From: Blastocatellia bacterium
GTDB taxonomy: Bacteria > Acidobacteriota > Blastocatellia > UBA7656 > JADIYM01
DNA: 64,000 nucleotides
Direction of reading: 5' to 3'
Assembly: GCA_021463145.1 (NCBI GenBank)
Contig: JAJTWZ010000012.1
Coordinates: 1-64,000 of the forward strand
The notes under the pieces are model-generated. The model was not told the origin of the DNA. It was given only the letters and a program-made list of their open reading frames with translations, and ran no database searches. Made by a program: the position numbers and the translations under genes. The stretch's first letter is position 1, and each line of letters opens with the position of its first letter. Of this stretch, positions 54,253 through 63,600 are shown piece after piece.

Positions 54253-54756
54253 AGGCGTACCTAACATCTTTATTTGCAGTACTTATGGCACCTGCCCGGA
54301 TGTCTTCTTGTTGTCAGTGATGTTTTGATTGTCATGAGATTGTTCTGCCATCCGGTTGTCGAACAACAGATTTCCAGTCTTCGGGTCCGTTCTCGGTGTG
54401 TACACACGAGCTAAAGCTCTTTTTCGGTCGCAGCCTCGGACGAGCCAGGCATTCGGCAACTTCTGTACCGAACCCAGACTGGAAAGCCGAGACTGTTTCC
54501 GGTTCACACTTGTCTGGTTGCTATCTGTCTGGTTGTTCCCGGTTCGGCCGTAATCGAGCCGGTTGACACTTGGAGTAAGTGAAGTATGAAAGAAGACCGA
54601 AAGAAGACCGAAAGAAGACTGAAGGCGCACTGGAAGAGGGCTGAAGGAAGCGAGGGAGAAGCGCGGGATAAGCGCGGGATAAGCGTGTAGGAAGCGTAGG
54701 GAAAGCGTAAGTGGGAGAGTTGTGGGGTTGGAGGAAGTCACTTCCAGTCGGGGCAG
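54253..54756. other. Origin region between iterons and repA, with purine-strand tract
   Basis: It contains an AT-rich stretch, one more iteron-like copy at 54559-54579 (TTGACACTTGGAGTAAG core) and, at 54585-54715, a strand made almost wholly of A and G, with tandem 11-bp units GAAAGAAGACC and later GCGCGGGATAA. Such 11-bp-phased asymmetric tracts are common next to origins and may help melting. An antisense 212-residue frame spans this area but is produced by the purine tract. Confidence 0.6.
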
Positions 54757-56367
54757 GTGCCGAGCGTTGAACAGTTCACCCAGGATGATGTCGTAATGAC
54801 TAAATCGCGCGAGTCGAAGTCTGCGATCTCGGTTGCGTCGGATCGAAGCAGTGGGACCGGCGGACGCAGCCACTCTTCCAAGCGATCCGCCGTGGGCGGA
54901 CTCGCTGGTCGAATAGGTCATGATCGAAATGCCAGCGACCTTGTGCGTGTTGCTTTCGACGAGTTCAACCTTGCTACGTTTCCGATCTCAGTACTCGACA
55001 AGAAGGCCCAGTCGAGCAAGGAGCCGCTCCAGTTCAACGACACCATCACCTGGAACGGCGAGCGAGTCGACCGGATGTGGAAAGTATTTCCGCACCCCGA
55101 GAAGGGATTTCCGGGACCGATCGACGACGACGTTATGATGGCGCTACTCGAGCTGACCCGCGAGCAGGGAGGATCCAAGCGCGTTTTCTTCTCGCGCTAT
55201 GACCTCCTCAAGCGACTCGGCTGGCCAATCAACGCGACCTACTACACTCGGCTCGAGACGAGCTTCAAGAAACTGGCGGCAGTGCGTGTCGAAGCCATCA
55301 ACGCCTTTGGCGACAGGGCTCGCAAGCGCTTCGTCAACATGGGACTTACTTTCATACAAGAGTGGAAACTGAACAGTGAGACGCGAGGAGGCGAGAAGTC
55401 GAGCTACATCCTATGGTCCGATCGCATAGCCGATTCGATCAATCAGGAACTCACGCGATATCTTGATGCGACGTTCTATTTCGAGGAGCTCACTTCCGCA
55501 ATCGAGCGTCGACTCTTCCGGTATCTCGATAATTACTTCGACAACAAACAGTTCTCTCTAGTGCTAAACGTCCGAGACCTCTCACACGAGCACCTGGGAG
55601 TCAGCCGCCAGTACAAGTACATTTCCCAGGTAATGCAGCGCCTCGAACCGGCGTTGAACACGCTTGTCGAGAAGGGCTATCTCGAGAGTTGGCTGCTTTC
55701 CGGTGAGAACCTCTACGTGTACAAGCGTCCAGACTTCGGCGCGCGCCTTCAGCTCGCACTTCCGTTCCTTGCTGCTTGCGAACCTGCTGGCCCCGATGCA
55801 TCTTCTGACATCCGAGTGCTGGAACGCCTGCTCGTAGAACGCGGAGTCGTCGCCCCAGTCGCCGCTCGACTTTGCAGCGACGACTCTGCAGACCAGCGCG
55901 ATCGCATCGACCGGGCGATCCGATATCTGGACGGCGAACTTGCAGCAGGCAAGCGATTCGCCAATCCCGGTGGATTCCTGGTAAGTCTCATTGGCCGTGG
56001 AGCGCCCGAGGCACCGAGCCGCCGCGCCACTGTCGCCAGGCAAGGACCGGAGTTGCCCTCGTCCAATCAGCCCGCGGCTTCCGTACCCAAAGCGGCACGG
56101 CCGAGCTACGAAATCGAGTACGCCTATCAGTCCTACCTCAACGAACTCGGACTTCGCTCATACGAAGGGACGCCGCCAGAGGAACTCGAGGCTCTCGTTG
56201 CTGCAAAACGTCGCGAACTACTCTCGTCGAAGCACGAAAAGACATTCCGCAAGATGCCAGAACAGGCCTTCGACGAACACGTTCGCTACGTGATTCGCAA
56301 AGACATGGCCGCAGCGCGTGCCGTCCCGTTTGAAGTATGGCTCGGCAAGTGGAATCAGAATGCATGA
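54757..56367 (+). CDS. repA: Plasmid-type replication initiator protein (RepA/RPA-like)
   Basis: A 536-residue initiator-like protein. After a basic, Ser-rich N-terminus (1-50), residues 60-330 resemble the RepA/TrfA-like winged-helix initiators (TFPISVLDKKAQSSKEPLQF, SRYDLLKRLGWP, ERRLFRYLDNYFDNK, and VSRQYKYISQVMQRLEPAL). The C-terminus (about 350-536) is a mixed helical region unlike common plasmid Reps. The start is GTG 54757; ATG 54796 is an alternative. Position next to iterons and parAB makes replication initiation very likely. Confidence 0.8.
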   Translation: MPSVEQFTQDDVVMTKSRESKSAISVASDRSSGTGGRSHSSKRSAVGGLAGRIGHDRNASDLVRVAFDEFNLATFPISVLDKKAQSSKEPLQFNDTITWNGERVDRMWKVFPHPEKGFPGPIDDDVMMALLELTREQGGSKRVFFSRYDLLKRLGWPINATYYTRLETSFKKLAAVRVEAINAFGDRARKRFVNMGLTFIQEWKLNSETRGGEKSSYILWSDRIADSINQELTRYLDATFYFEELTSAIERRLFRYLDNYFDNKQFSLVLNVRDLSHEHLGVSRQYKYISQVMQRLEPALNTLVEKGYLESWLLSGENLYVYKRPDFGARLQLALPFLAACEPAGPDASSDIRVLERLLVERGVVAPVAARLCSDDSADQRDRIDRAIRYLDGELAAGKRFANPGGFLVSLIGRGAPEAPSRRATVARQGPELPSSNQPAASVPKAARPSYEIEYAYQSYLNELGLRSYEGTPPEELEALVAAKRRELLSSKHEKTFRKMPEQAFDEHVRYVIRKDMAAARAVPFEVWLGKWNQNA

Positions 56368-56483
56368 AACCTCCCACGAGATCGTCACGCAGACCCGGGA
56401 ATACCTCTGTGTCGTCACACGTATCTGCCTGGAATCGACTTGCCTGCCGGCCAGTTGCACGCACTTACGTGTCGAGGTCCCTC

Positions 56484-56505
56484 GATTGTTGACAGTTGGC
56501 GGAAG
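56484..56505 (+). repeat. Single iteron downstream of repA
   Basis: GATTGTTGACAGTTGGCGG plus AAG matches the array consensus. It lies 117 bp after repA and 90 bp before the MglA-like gene. Confidence 0.65.
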
Positions 56506-56594
56506 CAGGCCTGGCGCAGATCCAGACGCGCGCAAACAGGAAATTCACCAGTTGCGCATGGTTGCCGTTCGGCGGAGGGAAGGAAAGTGACCCG

Positions 56595-57191
56595 ATGAGC
56601 ACTGCGAAGACACCGGCCGCCGGACGCGCTATCCGCATCGTCTATTGCGGTCCAAGTGAAGGTGGCAAGACGACGAATCTGGAAGCACTGTCGCGCATGC
56701 TCCCGTCGCACTCCCTGCACAAGCTGCTGCAACTCGCGACCGAGACGCAGCGCACTCTTTATTTCGATCTGTTGTCGTTGCAGCTTGCAATCGATGCCGA
56801 CACGATGCTCCGGATGGAGCTCTTCACGGTTCCCGGCCAGAGTTTCTATCTGAACGCGCGCCGCCGTGTGCTTCGCGAAGCCGACGGTATCGTGTTCGTC
56901 GCAGACAGCCGTCGCCATCGGCTCGATGCGAACATCGAGGCCCTCGCGGAGGTTGCCGCCGCGATCGAAGATGCAGGGCGAGATGTCGAGGACGTGCCCG
57001 CAGTCCTGCAACTCAATAAATGCGACGAAGACAACGCCATTCCGCATGCCGAACTGATGAGGTTACTTGGATGTGACGGCGAACCGTTCGTCGAAGCGAT
57101 CGCCAGCGACGGGAAAGGCGTCGTCGAGACACTGCGATTGATCTCGCGCCAGGTACTTGCGCCTCGCCGACAGTTCGAGCCGACATTCTAG
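56595..57191 (+). CDS. mglA: MglA-like small GTPase
   Basis: A 198-residue Ras-like GTPase of the MglA group. The P-loop is GPSEGGKTT, switch I includes TETQRTLYFDLL, switch II is FTVPGQSFYLNARRRVL with the MglA-type TVPGQ, and LNKCD supplies base recognition. MglA sets cell polarity in myxobacteria and related groups. No MglB (roadblock) gene is adjacent. GGAAAG lies before ATG 56595. Confidence 0.9.
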   Translation: MSTAKTPAAGRAIRIVYCGPSEGGKTTNLEALSRMLPSHSLHKLLQLATETQRTLYFDLLSLQLAIDADTMLRMELFTVPGQSFYLNARRRVLREADGIVFVADSRRHRLDANIEALAEVAAAIEDAGRDVEDVPAVLQLNKCDEDNAIPHAELMRLLGCDGEPFVEAIASDGKGVVETLRLISRQVLAPRRQFEPTF

Positions 57192-57635
57192 CTTCGCGTT
57201 CGGCTCTGTGTTCGAAGATGCGTGCTTCGTCGCGCCAAAGAAGACTTCGAGGCGGCGCAGTCCGGTCGAGGAATCCCAGCGAGCCGCCAGGTCACTGGAT
57301 ATGGGGACACTGGACGGATACTTCGTTGAAACGCTCTGCGGCGGACTCGGTCAGGCTTGTGGCAACGTGAAGCGTCTCCGAACGCTTGCCCGGAGACCCA
57401 ATAGCCTGAGGGCCCACAGGCCCAAGGGCCCAAAGGCTCAAAAGCCCAGAGGCTCAAAGGCCCACAGGCCCAAAAAACCACAGGCCCAAAGATGCGAAAA
57501 CTGGGAAAGACGGGAGCGATGGGAAAGTTGGGGATTTCACCAGTGCCCGTCCCACACGGGATGCAGACTGTCCCAGGCCATCGCAGCGGGTTCGGGTCGG
57601 GGAGCCACCCGCAGCGAGAGCACCTGCTCAGGTCC
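57192..57635. other. Intergenic region with degenerate repeats
   Basis: About 440 bp between convergent genes. No gene is convincing. It contains the repeat at 57411-57490. Confidence 0.5.
57411..57490 (+). repeat. Degenerate tandem repeat (GGCCCAAA units)
   Basis: About eight units of 9-10 bp based on GGCCCAAAG / GGCTCAAAG / GGCCCACAG. Low complexity; any reading through it is compositionally biased. Confidence 0.8.
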
Positions 57636-58064
57636 TCAACCGTGATCTCGAAACGCGCGAGCCATCAATCCGACACCGCCCGCCATACACCCGAAGATGA
57701 TCAGCGTGTGAACCAGTGACGTCGGCACGAAGTTGAACGTCAGGCTGGCGACAACGGCGCCGAGGATGGCCAGTAACCCAAGTCCCGTACACGCCCAACC
57801 GACGATTGACCGGCCATTGAAGAACAGGATTCCAACTCCGGCCACGAACGGAATCATCGTGATGCCGAACGTGTGATCGCCGAACCACCGCGGGAAGTAC
57901 GAGAACACCGTTACACGCGATAGAACCAGATACAGGCCAAGTGCGAACAGCGCCACCCCGCCCAGGAACTCGAGCACTCCCCCTGGCGTTCCGCCAGCGC
58001 CGCGAAAAGTCGGCCCCTCGCCCACTGGCGTCTCCCCATTTGGATCGTTGGTCGAATCGGCCAT
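57636..58064 (-). CDS. Membrane protein with four predicted helices
   Basis: A 142-residue protein. A Gly/Thr-rich N-terminus is followed by four hydrophobic helices (about 30-50, 63-85, 90-110, 115-137). AGGAAGG lies before ATG 58064. It starts one base after the vWA stop, so it is probably cotranscribed. No family was recognised. Confidence 0.75.
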   Translation of the reverse strand: MADSTNDPNGETPVGEGPTFRGAGGTPGGVLEFLGGVALFALGLYLVLSRVTVFSYFPRWFGDHTFGITMIPFVAGVGILFFNGRSIVGWACTGLGLLAILGAVVASLTFNFVPTSLVHTLIIFGCMAGGVGLMARAFRDHG

Positions 58065-58065
58065 C

Positions 58066-59346
58066 TCAATCCTTCCTGAGAGTAGTACCCGGCTGAACTG
58101 CTCTGGGCGAAACGATCGGCACGAAGAGTCTTGCCGGCGCATAGACTTCAATGTCGCCGCGAGTGACGAATGTCGAGAACGCCCTCACAGGACCTGGAGC
58201 GCGAACGTCCGTGGGCCTATCCGGAACGTACGAGACCATCACCTGGCCTTCAATCTGCTGCCAGACAAGCTGAGGCAGCCGCGAAGAATCGTCATCGGGC
58301 GCTACCATGAACAACTTTCCGCCTGAATCTCTGGTCGCTTCGACCATCTTGGAAGGAGCCTGTCCAAGTTGCTCGGCATAATTCCGCAACTCGCGGCGCC
58401 GCCCGATGTAGGAGGGACTTTGGATGACGTTGATGACGCCGTTCATTCCGAAGGCTTCCTTTCGGATGCCCTCCTCCAGGTAGCGGCTCAGGTTGACGAT
58501 ATGGAGTGTCGCCCCCGATTCGCGAAGCAATTCCGAAGCGCGTCCATACGTGCCGTCGCGGCCCGCGTCGTCTACGCCGTCTGTCACCACCACGATCATC
58601 CGATGGCCGAGTTTGCCGGCGAGCAAGTCCGTCACCGCGTATGCCACGCTGTCCCATAGCTGACCGTCGAGTCCGGATTGAAACTTCTCTTCGACGGCAG
58701 TCTCGGCCACGCGCGAGTCCTGTGTCCACGGCTGAATGAGGTCGATTCCGTCCGAGTACTGCACGAGTGCCACGTGGTCGTCTTCGCCGAGCGCATAGAG
58801 CAGGTCGTAAACGAGCTGCCGATGAACGGAAAGCTGCTTGGCCGGACCAATCTGGCGGCCAACGTCGAGCACGATCACCAGCCAGAGAGGCCACCGTTCG
58901 ATTGCCGTAGCTCGTTGACGAACTCCGTTCTCGATAATGCCGACGTCAGCGAGCGCAACGTTCGGGACGCGGCCGCCAGAGCGATTCACTATCGTCACCG
59001 GCACCCAGCGCGGAGCCGTCGGCACCAAGGCAGCCGAAGTTGCTGCGGCGACGTTGATGCGGTCGACCGCGTAGGCTCCGACCGGTCCCGCAACTGGTGC
59101 CGGAGCGCCAGCGGGCCGCGCAGTTGGCGCAACAGGGGCCGCTGTTCGTGGCGCGCCAGCGGAAGGCGCCGGACGCTCGAGCGGAACCCCGGCCGGCTTT
59201 GCGCCAGGCGCCAGTGCCGATGCCGGAGTACCTCGCTTTGCGCCGTCGTTCTTCTGCCTTGGGACAGGCGTCTGAGATCGAACAGTCGCCGGCGACAGGG
59301 CAAACGTTGCCAGCATTCCAAAGACGAGAAGTCGTCGTAACGGCAC
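58066..59346 (-). CDS. Secreted von Willebrand factor A domain protein
   Basis: A 426-residue exported protein. Signal peptide to about residue 24, then an Ala/Pro-rich linker (25-95), an Ig-like part and a vWA domain (about 150-345). The MIDAS loop reads DVGRQ instead of DxSxS, but the later VVTDGVDD is normal, so metal binding may be altered. The architecture matches 'VWFA-related' Acidobacteria-type proteins. Confidence 0.85.
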   Translation of the reverse strand: MPLRRLLVFGMLATFALSPATVRSQTPVPRQKNDGAKRGTPASALAPGAKPAGVPLERPAPSAGAPRTAAPVAPTARPAGAPAPVAGPVGAYAVDRINVAAATSAALVPTAPRWVPVTIVNRSGGRVPNVALADVGIIENGVRQRATAIERWPLWLVIVLDVGRQIGPAKQLSVHRQLVYDLLYALGEDDHVALVQYSDGIDLIQPWTQDSRVAETAVEEKFQSGLDGQLWDSVAYAVTDLLAGKLGHRMIVVVTDGVDDAGRDGTYGRASELLRESGATLHIVNLSRYLEEGIRKEAFGMNGVINVIQSPSYIGRRRELRNYAEQLGQAPSKMVEATRDSGGKLFMVAPDDDSSRLPQLVWQQIEGQVMVSYVPDRPTDVRAPGPVRAFSTFVTRGDIEVYAPARLFVPIVSPRAVQPGTTLRKD

Positions 59347-59534
59347 GGCACCTCCCAGCGGTCGAGAAACTTGCCGTCAGTGTACACGACGACGGCGGCC
59401 CTCGCGCCGGGAACAAAGTCGAATATCGTTTCAACCGTCCGTATTGCTGGCCGTGGCCGGCGTTGACCGGACTCGAGAGGGTCCGCTACCGTCCGGGAGT
59501 GACCGCCGAATTGCCGCCCGATTCGACTCCGTCC

Positions 59535-60140
59535 ATGACGGTCTTTCGCCCTACGCGAAGATGTCCCAAGTGCGGACTCGTCAATGTCACCGGCGCAAAG
59601 CGGTGCCGGCGCTGCGAGCGGGTCCTCGAGGCATTCGACCGCGGCGAGGCTTCGGAGAGGTTAGTGAACCGGATGCGGTCGCGGCGCCGGATGTTCGGCA
59701 TCGCTATCGCGCTCTCGATCGGAGCGCTCGTGGTGATGGGGATCGGCCTGAAGTGGCGCCTGGATTCCGCCTCGCGATTCGGAGAGGAGTCCCGGGCGGT
59801 CGACGCGGACGTAACGACGCTCCTGCGCGGTGCGCGCACCGATGCGGCAATACTCGTCGAGGCTTTCGACGATCGCGAGTTCACGGCCTTGCTTGCTGCT
59901 CAGGGACCGATCTGGGCCGAGCGCCAGCTCTCGTGTGAGACGCTTCGCGACCGGGCACGCGAACTGGCGCCTCGCGGCGAACAGCAGACCCGTATTGCCG
60001 CCGACATCGAAAGGAGACTCGACGAAGTGAGCGCGGCTTCGGCTCAGTTGGCGCGGGCAGCCGAATCGTCCGATATCGCGGCCGGCCGCGCAGCCGCCGC
60101 GCAGTTGATAGCCAGCGCAGTTGATAACCAGCAAGGATAG
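59535..60140 (+). CDS. Zinc-ribbon membrane protein
   Basis: A 201-residue protein with an N-terminal zinc ribbon (CPKCG...CRRCE), one transmembrane helix (about 55-78) and a helical C-terminal domain. ATG 59535 has no good ribosome site; a GTG at 59500 would add 12 residues. Function unknown. Confidence 0.7.
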   Translation: MTVFRPTRRCPKCGLVNVTGAKRCRRCERVLEAFDRGEASERLVNRMRSRRRMFGIAIALSIGALVVMGIGLKWRLDSASRFGEESRAVDADVTTLLRGARTDAAILVEAFDDREFTALLAAQGPIWAERQLSCETLRDRARELAPRGEQQTRIAADIERRLDEVSAASAQLARAAESSDIAAGRAAAAQLIASAVDNQQG

Positions 60141-60192
60141 CGGAGCGGAAATCGGCGATTCTTGAGGTGAGCGTCCTAGAACAACCGCAGCG

Positions 60193-60549
60193 TCAGACCT
60201 GCCCGACCCGCCTCGCGTAGTAGCGCTCGAATCCGGCAGCAGCGGCATCGAGCTCCGCGTCATCGAGCAACTCGCCGTCAGCCGTGGGGGCAGCCGCTGG
60301 CCGGCCGTCTTCCCCAGGTTCGATTCGGAACGCCCCGGTTGGCGTTTCGATGTCGACGGCACCATCGAAAACCTCGTCAGACAGGATTGCCACGTAACCG
60401 CCGCCACCGTACGAATAGATCTTCTCGTCGCCTGCGGCAATGAACGCCACCGTATGTTCACGGTGGAGGCGTTCGACGACCTCGATGAGACGGGCTAGTC
60501 CGGCACTCCCGGTCATCGGCGAATCGGCTTCGGCGTTTGCATCGCTCAT
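60193..60549 (-). CDS. Hypothetical acidic protein
   Basis: A 118-residue acidic protein with an N-terminal helical half (GLARLIEVVERLHREHTVAF) and a beta-rich middle. No known domain. No clear ribosome site was seen. Confidence 0.55.
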   Translation of the reverse strand: MSDANAEADSPMTGSAGLARLIEVVERLHREHTVAFIAAGDEKIYSYGGGGYVAILSDEVFDGAVDIETPTGAFRIEPGEDGRPAAAPTADGELLDDAELDAAAAGFERYYARRVGQV

Positions 60550-60714
60550 GCGTCGGCGATGATAGCACCCTCGCAGCGATTCAAGTCGCCGCCTCGAGTT
60601 GAAAAGTTCTCTCACAATCTGTCGACGCGCCGGACTCGGCCAAATCCGCATGTGAGACGCGAAGTCGCCGCCAGCGGCGCGCATGGTGCTATCCTTGAAG
60701 CCCCCACCGGATCT

Positions 60715-61986
60715 ATGGGCTCAGCCTGCGCACACTTTCGCCCGACTGGCTGCGGCCGGTTCTCGATCCTGGTGGCGATCGCTCTGATCGTCGCCGGTCA
60801 GTTGACGATTGTCCGGGGACAGGGAAACGTGAGCTTCGATCGGCTCGTGGCGCTTGGTGACGGCCAGACTGCGGGATTTCAGGATGGAGCGCTTCGCGAA
60901 GCGAGCCAGTCGCGTTCCTGGGTCAAGCTGTTGGCAGAGTCAGCCGAAGCTGATTTCGAGTTGCCGCTCATCGGAGATCCCGGACTGCCGGCACCGAGTT
61001 CGATCACTGGACTCGGACTCCTCCTTCAGCGTCCGGGAACCTGTGAGTACGGCGAGTTCGACACTGCGACCGGTGTAAGCCCTGGCCGTCTCGACCCGGA
61101 ACGCGCGCCCGCAAACCTGGCAGTCCCGTATCACCGGATAGGCGACGCACTCGACCGGCGATGGAACATCGAACCTGGCAATCCAAACGATCCGGACACG
61201 TTCGAGGATTACATTCTCGGGATTCCTGCCGCGTCGCTTGGATCGCCGCCACGGTCACAGGTCGAGACCGCCGTCTCCTTGAATCCGACGTTCGTTGCCG
61301 TGTGGCTCGGCCCGATGGACCTCTTGCTGCCGGCGCTCGCCGGTGAGGTCGAGGCGGGAACGCTTCCAACCGGGCCAGCGTTCGAGCAGCGACTCGTCGA
61401 GGTGCTAGCCAGGTTGTCTGCGGCCGGCGCCGAAGGCGTCGTGCTCAACATCCCCGAAGTGACTTCGACGGCGCTGGTCGTGTCGGCGAAGGAACTCAAG
61501 CGGCGAACCGGTCTCTCGAACAAGCAGCTTCGAAACAGACTTGGAGTCGAAAAATCGTCGTCGGTGCTCGTCACATCGCTTCCAACGATCGACGCAATCG
61601 TCCGAGGTCAGGCGGCCGGTCCGCTCGACACGTCACAGATTCTGGACAAACAGGAGTTGCGCAGACTGGGCGATGCCGTAGCCGCGTGGAACGAAGCCAT
61701 CGAGCGGCGCGCCAGGCTCATCGGGTGGGCGCACGTCGACCTTCACGCGCTCTTCGATCGATACCGGCGCCGCGGCGTCAGGATCGACGGCGTGGGAGTT
61801 TTCAACACCGGATACCTTGGCGGACTCTACGGTCTCGACGGATTCCATCTGTCGAATACCGGTCAGGCCCTGGTTGCCGCGGCGGCGGTCGACGCCATCA
61901 ACGTCCATTACGGAACGAGCCTGCAGCAGCCACCTGTCGCGGCCACGGCAATGACCGACCCCCACACGTGCGCGATCGAGCGTTGA
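60715..61986 (+). CDS. Secreted SGNH-fold protein, probably catalytically inactive
   Basis: A 423-residue paralogue of the 40.1-41.4 kb hydrolase, colinear along its length (shared GLGLLLQRPGTC-type and SQVETAVSLNPTF segments). Block I reads ALGDGQTAG, so Ser is replaced by Gly; block III reads WLGPMDLL, so Asn is replaced by Met; block V keeps DGFHLSNTG with Asp and His. Loss of the nucleophile predicts a pseudoenzyme with a binding role. It has a signal peptide (to about residue 37). Confidence 0.85.
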   Translation: MGSACAHFRPTGCGRFSILVAIALIVAGQLTIVRGQGNVSFDRLVALGDGQTAGFQDGALREASQSRSWVKLLAESAEADFELPLIGDPGLPAPSSITGLGLLLQRPGTCEYGEFDTATGVSPGRLDPERAPANLAVPYHRIGDALDRRWNIEPGNPNDPDTFEDYILGIPAASLGSPPRSQVETAVSLNPTFVAVWLGPMDLLLPALAGEVEAGTLPTGPAFEQRLVEVLARLSAAGAEGVVLNIPEVTSTALVVSAKELKRRTGLSNKQLRNRLGVEKSSSVLVTSLPTIDAIVRGQAAGPLDTSQILDKQELRRLGDAVAAWNEAIERRARLIGWAHVDLHALFDRYRRRGVRIDGVGVFNTGYLGGLYGLDGFHLSNTGQALVAAAAVDAINVHYGTSLQQPPVAATAMTDPHTCAIER

Positions 61987-62011
61987 GATTGAAGCGCGCG
62001 GACGGCGCCGG

Positions 62012-63457
62012 TCAGCTTTCGGTAAACGGTTGGATAATCGCCGTTCCAGCGTGTGATCTCAGCTTGCCCATCTCGCGCTGTGCTTCCTCGCGTGACTGGA
62101 AGCGGCCGACGCGCACCCGAAACCAGACTCCTTTCCCGCCGAGGTCAGCCCTCATCACGTAAGCGTCGAACCCGGCTGACTTGAGCGAGTCCGCGAACTG
62201 CTTCGCATCCGCTTCGTTCGGACTGCTGCGAACCTGGATCGTAAATCCCCCGGTATCCGCCGCCGGCTTCGATGAAACCGGTGGCATCGGGTCGTTGGCT
62301 GCAGGCCCCTCAGTCGACGCGCCCGGCGTTGCCGTTGGCGCCGTCGATGGTGCTGTCGCCGGACTGGCAGGCGCGGAAGGCGCCGAATCCCCGGGCGCGC
62401 TTGCAACCGGCGCCGCCTGCGAAGCGGGCGCTGCAGGCTGGGTCGACATCCGGCCCACGATCAGGTCCTTCAATACGAACTGCCAAGCCAGACCCAGGCA
62501 CACGGCAACCACCAGGACAGCCACGATCGCGAGCAGGCCGAACCTCGAGCGGGCCTCAGGTTCCTGCACCTCGGGCGCCACCCAGGCCCGCTGTTGGTCG
62601 ACCGCCATCTCGCTTGGCGTCATCCGGTTCTCACTGCCTCGTAGTGTGGGTGGTTCAACTGGATCGGGCGCGGCGGTCTGTTCATCCCGCTCGAGGCCAG
62701 CCGGACGCTCGAAAGGCGCGGTCGGCAGCAACTCCTGCTCGTCGAGCGGCTCCTGACGCCGAGCCACGGAAGCTTCAGTTTCGAGCGCTGGAAAGTCGAG
62801 TGCCGACATGGGCTGGGTGACGGAGATCGACTGAGGAAGCGAGATCGGCGGCGGCACAGGCCTGAAAGTTGACTGCCCGCCTGAAGTCGACGCAGTCTGA
62901 GCGATCTCAGCGCTGTCAGCGCTCAGGGAGCCAAACGCGACAGTCTTGGAAGCGCCCGGCCCCGGATCGGGTGTCGTGGCGGCGAAGTCCGTGATTGATG
63001 AAGTGGTTTCCGCCGTTGCAGGAAACCCGATGTCGATCACGTCATCGACCGGCAGTCGAGCTCCCTCGACCGGCTCGATCGGAGGAAGATCGAGTACGTC
63101 GTCACCTTGAAGTCTCTCGAGCGCGTCCCGCGGGATGCTGCCGGTCACACGCTTCGGAGGCTCGGAAGCGATCGCAGGCGCCACGCCGCTCTCGGAAGCC
63201 ATCTGACGCGTCAGAGTCGCTTCCGCAGCGAGCGACTCGAAGAAGCGCATTGCCGACGGCGGCACGTTCGGATCGGCGTCCGGAACGGCCGGTCGCGTCG
63301 GCATCGACGATGGCTGCGCCATCGCATCGGTGTTGCCGAGCGGATCCACCCGAACGGTCGCGCGGCAACTCCAGCACGTGAACGAAGTCCCTCCAACAGG
63401 AATCCTCGTCGTGTCGATCTGGTAGTTCCGCTTGCAGTTCGGGCACGCGATGACCAT
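62012..63457 (-). CDS. MJ0042 zinc-ribbon / SPOR domain membrane protein
   Basis: A 481-residue protein. N-terminal zinc ribbon (CPNCKRNY...CWSC), a long disordered Pro/Ser-rich region, one transmembrane helix (about 312-335), an Ala/Pro linker and a C-terminal SPOR domain (about 400-478, FTIQVRSSPNEADAKQFADS), which binds denuded glycan strands at the division site. Acts at the inner membrane/septum. It is divergent from the PilP-like gene. Confidence 0.88.
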   Translation of the reverse strand: MVIACPNCKRNYQIDTTRIPVGGTSFTCWSCRATVRVDPLGNTDAMAQPSSMPTRPAVPDADPNVPPSAMRFFESLAAEATLTRQMASESGVAPAIASEPPKRVTGSIPRDALERLQGDDVLDLPPIEPVEGARLPVDDVIDIGFPATAETTSSITDFAATTPDPGPGASKTVAFGSLSADSAEIAQTASTSGGQSTFRPVPPPISLPQSISVTQPMSALDFPALETEASVARRQEPLDEQELLPTAPFERPAGLERDEQTAAPDPVEPPTLRGSENRMTPSEMAVDQQRAWVAPEVQEPEARSRFGLLAIVAVLVVAVCLGLAWQFVLKDLIVGRMSTQPAAPASQAAPVASAPGDSAPSAPASPATAPSTAPTATPGASTEGPAANDPMPPVSSKPAADTGGFTIQVRSSPNEADAKQFADSLKSAGFDAYVMRADLGGKGVWFRVRVGRFQSREEAQREMGKLRSHAGTAIIQPFTES

Positions 63458-63600
63458 TCGGCTGTCTCCAAGATGTTTCGATCAGGTGAGGCACTATGAA
63501 TCGCACGTGCGCAACCATCTTGTCAATTCTCCCGGGCTGAACCTCTTGCGCGGTAGTCGCCTCGCCGATAGTCTTCGCCAGGAAGGAGACACTGCGACTC

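Noticed and set aside
54283-54921. 212-residue antisense frame in the origin region
   Set aside because: It owes its length to the purine tract, has Ser/Leu/Arg-biased repetitive composition and overlaps repA.
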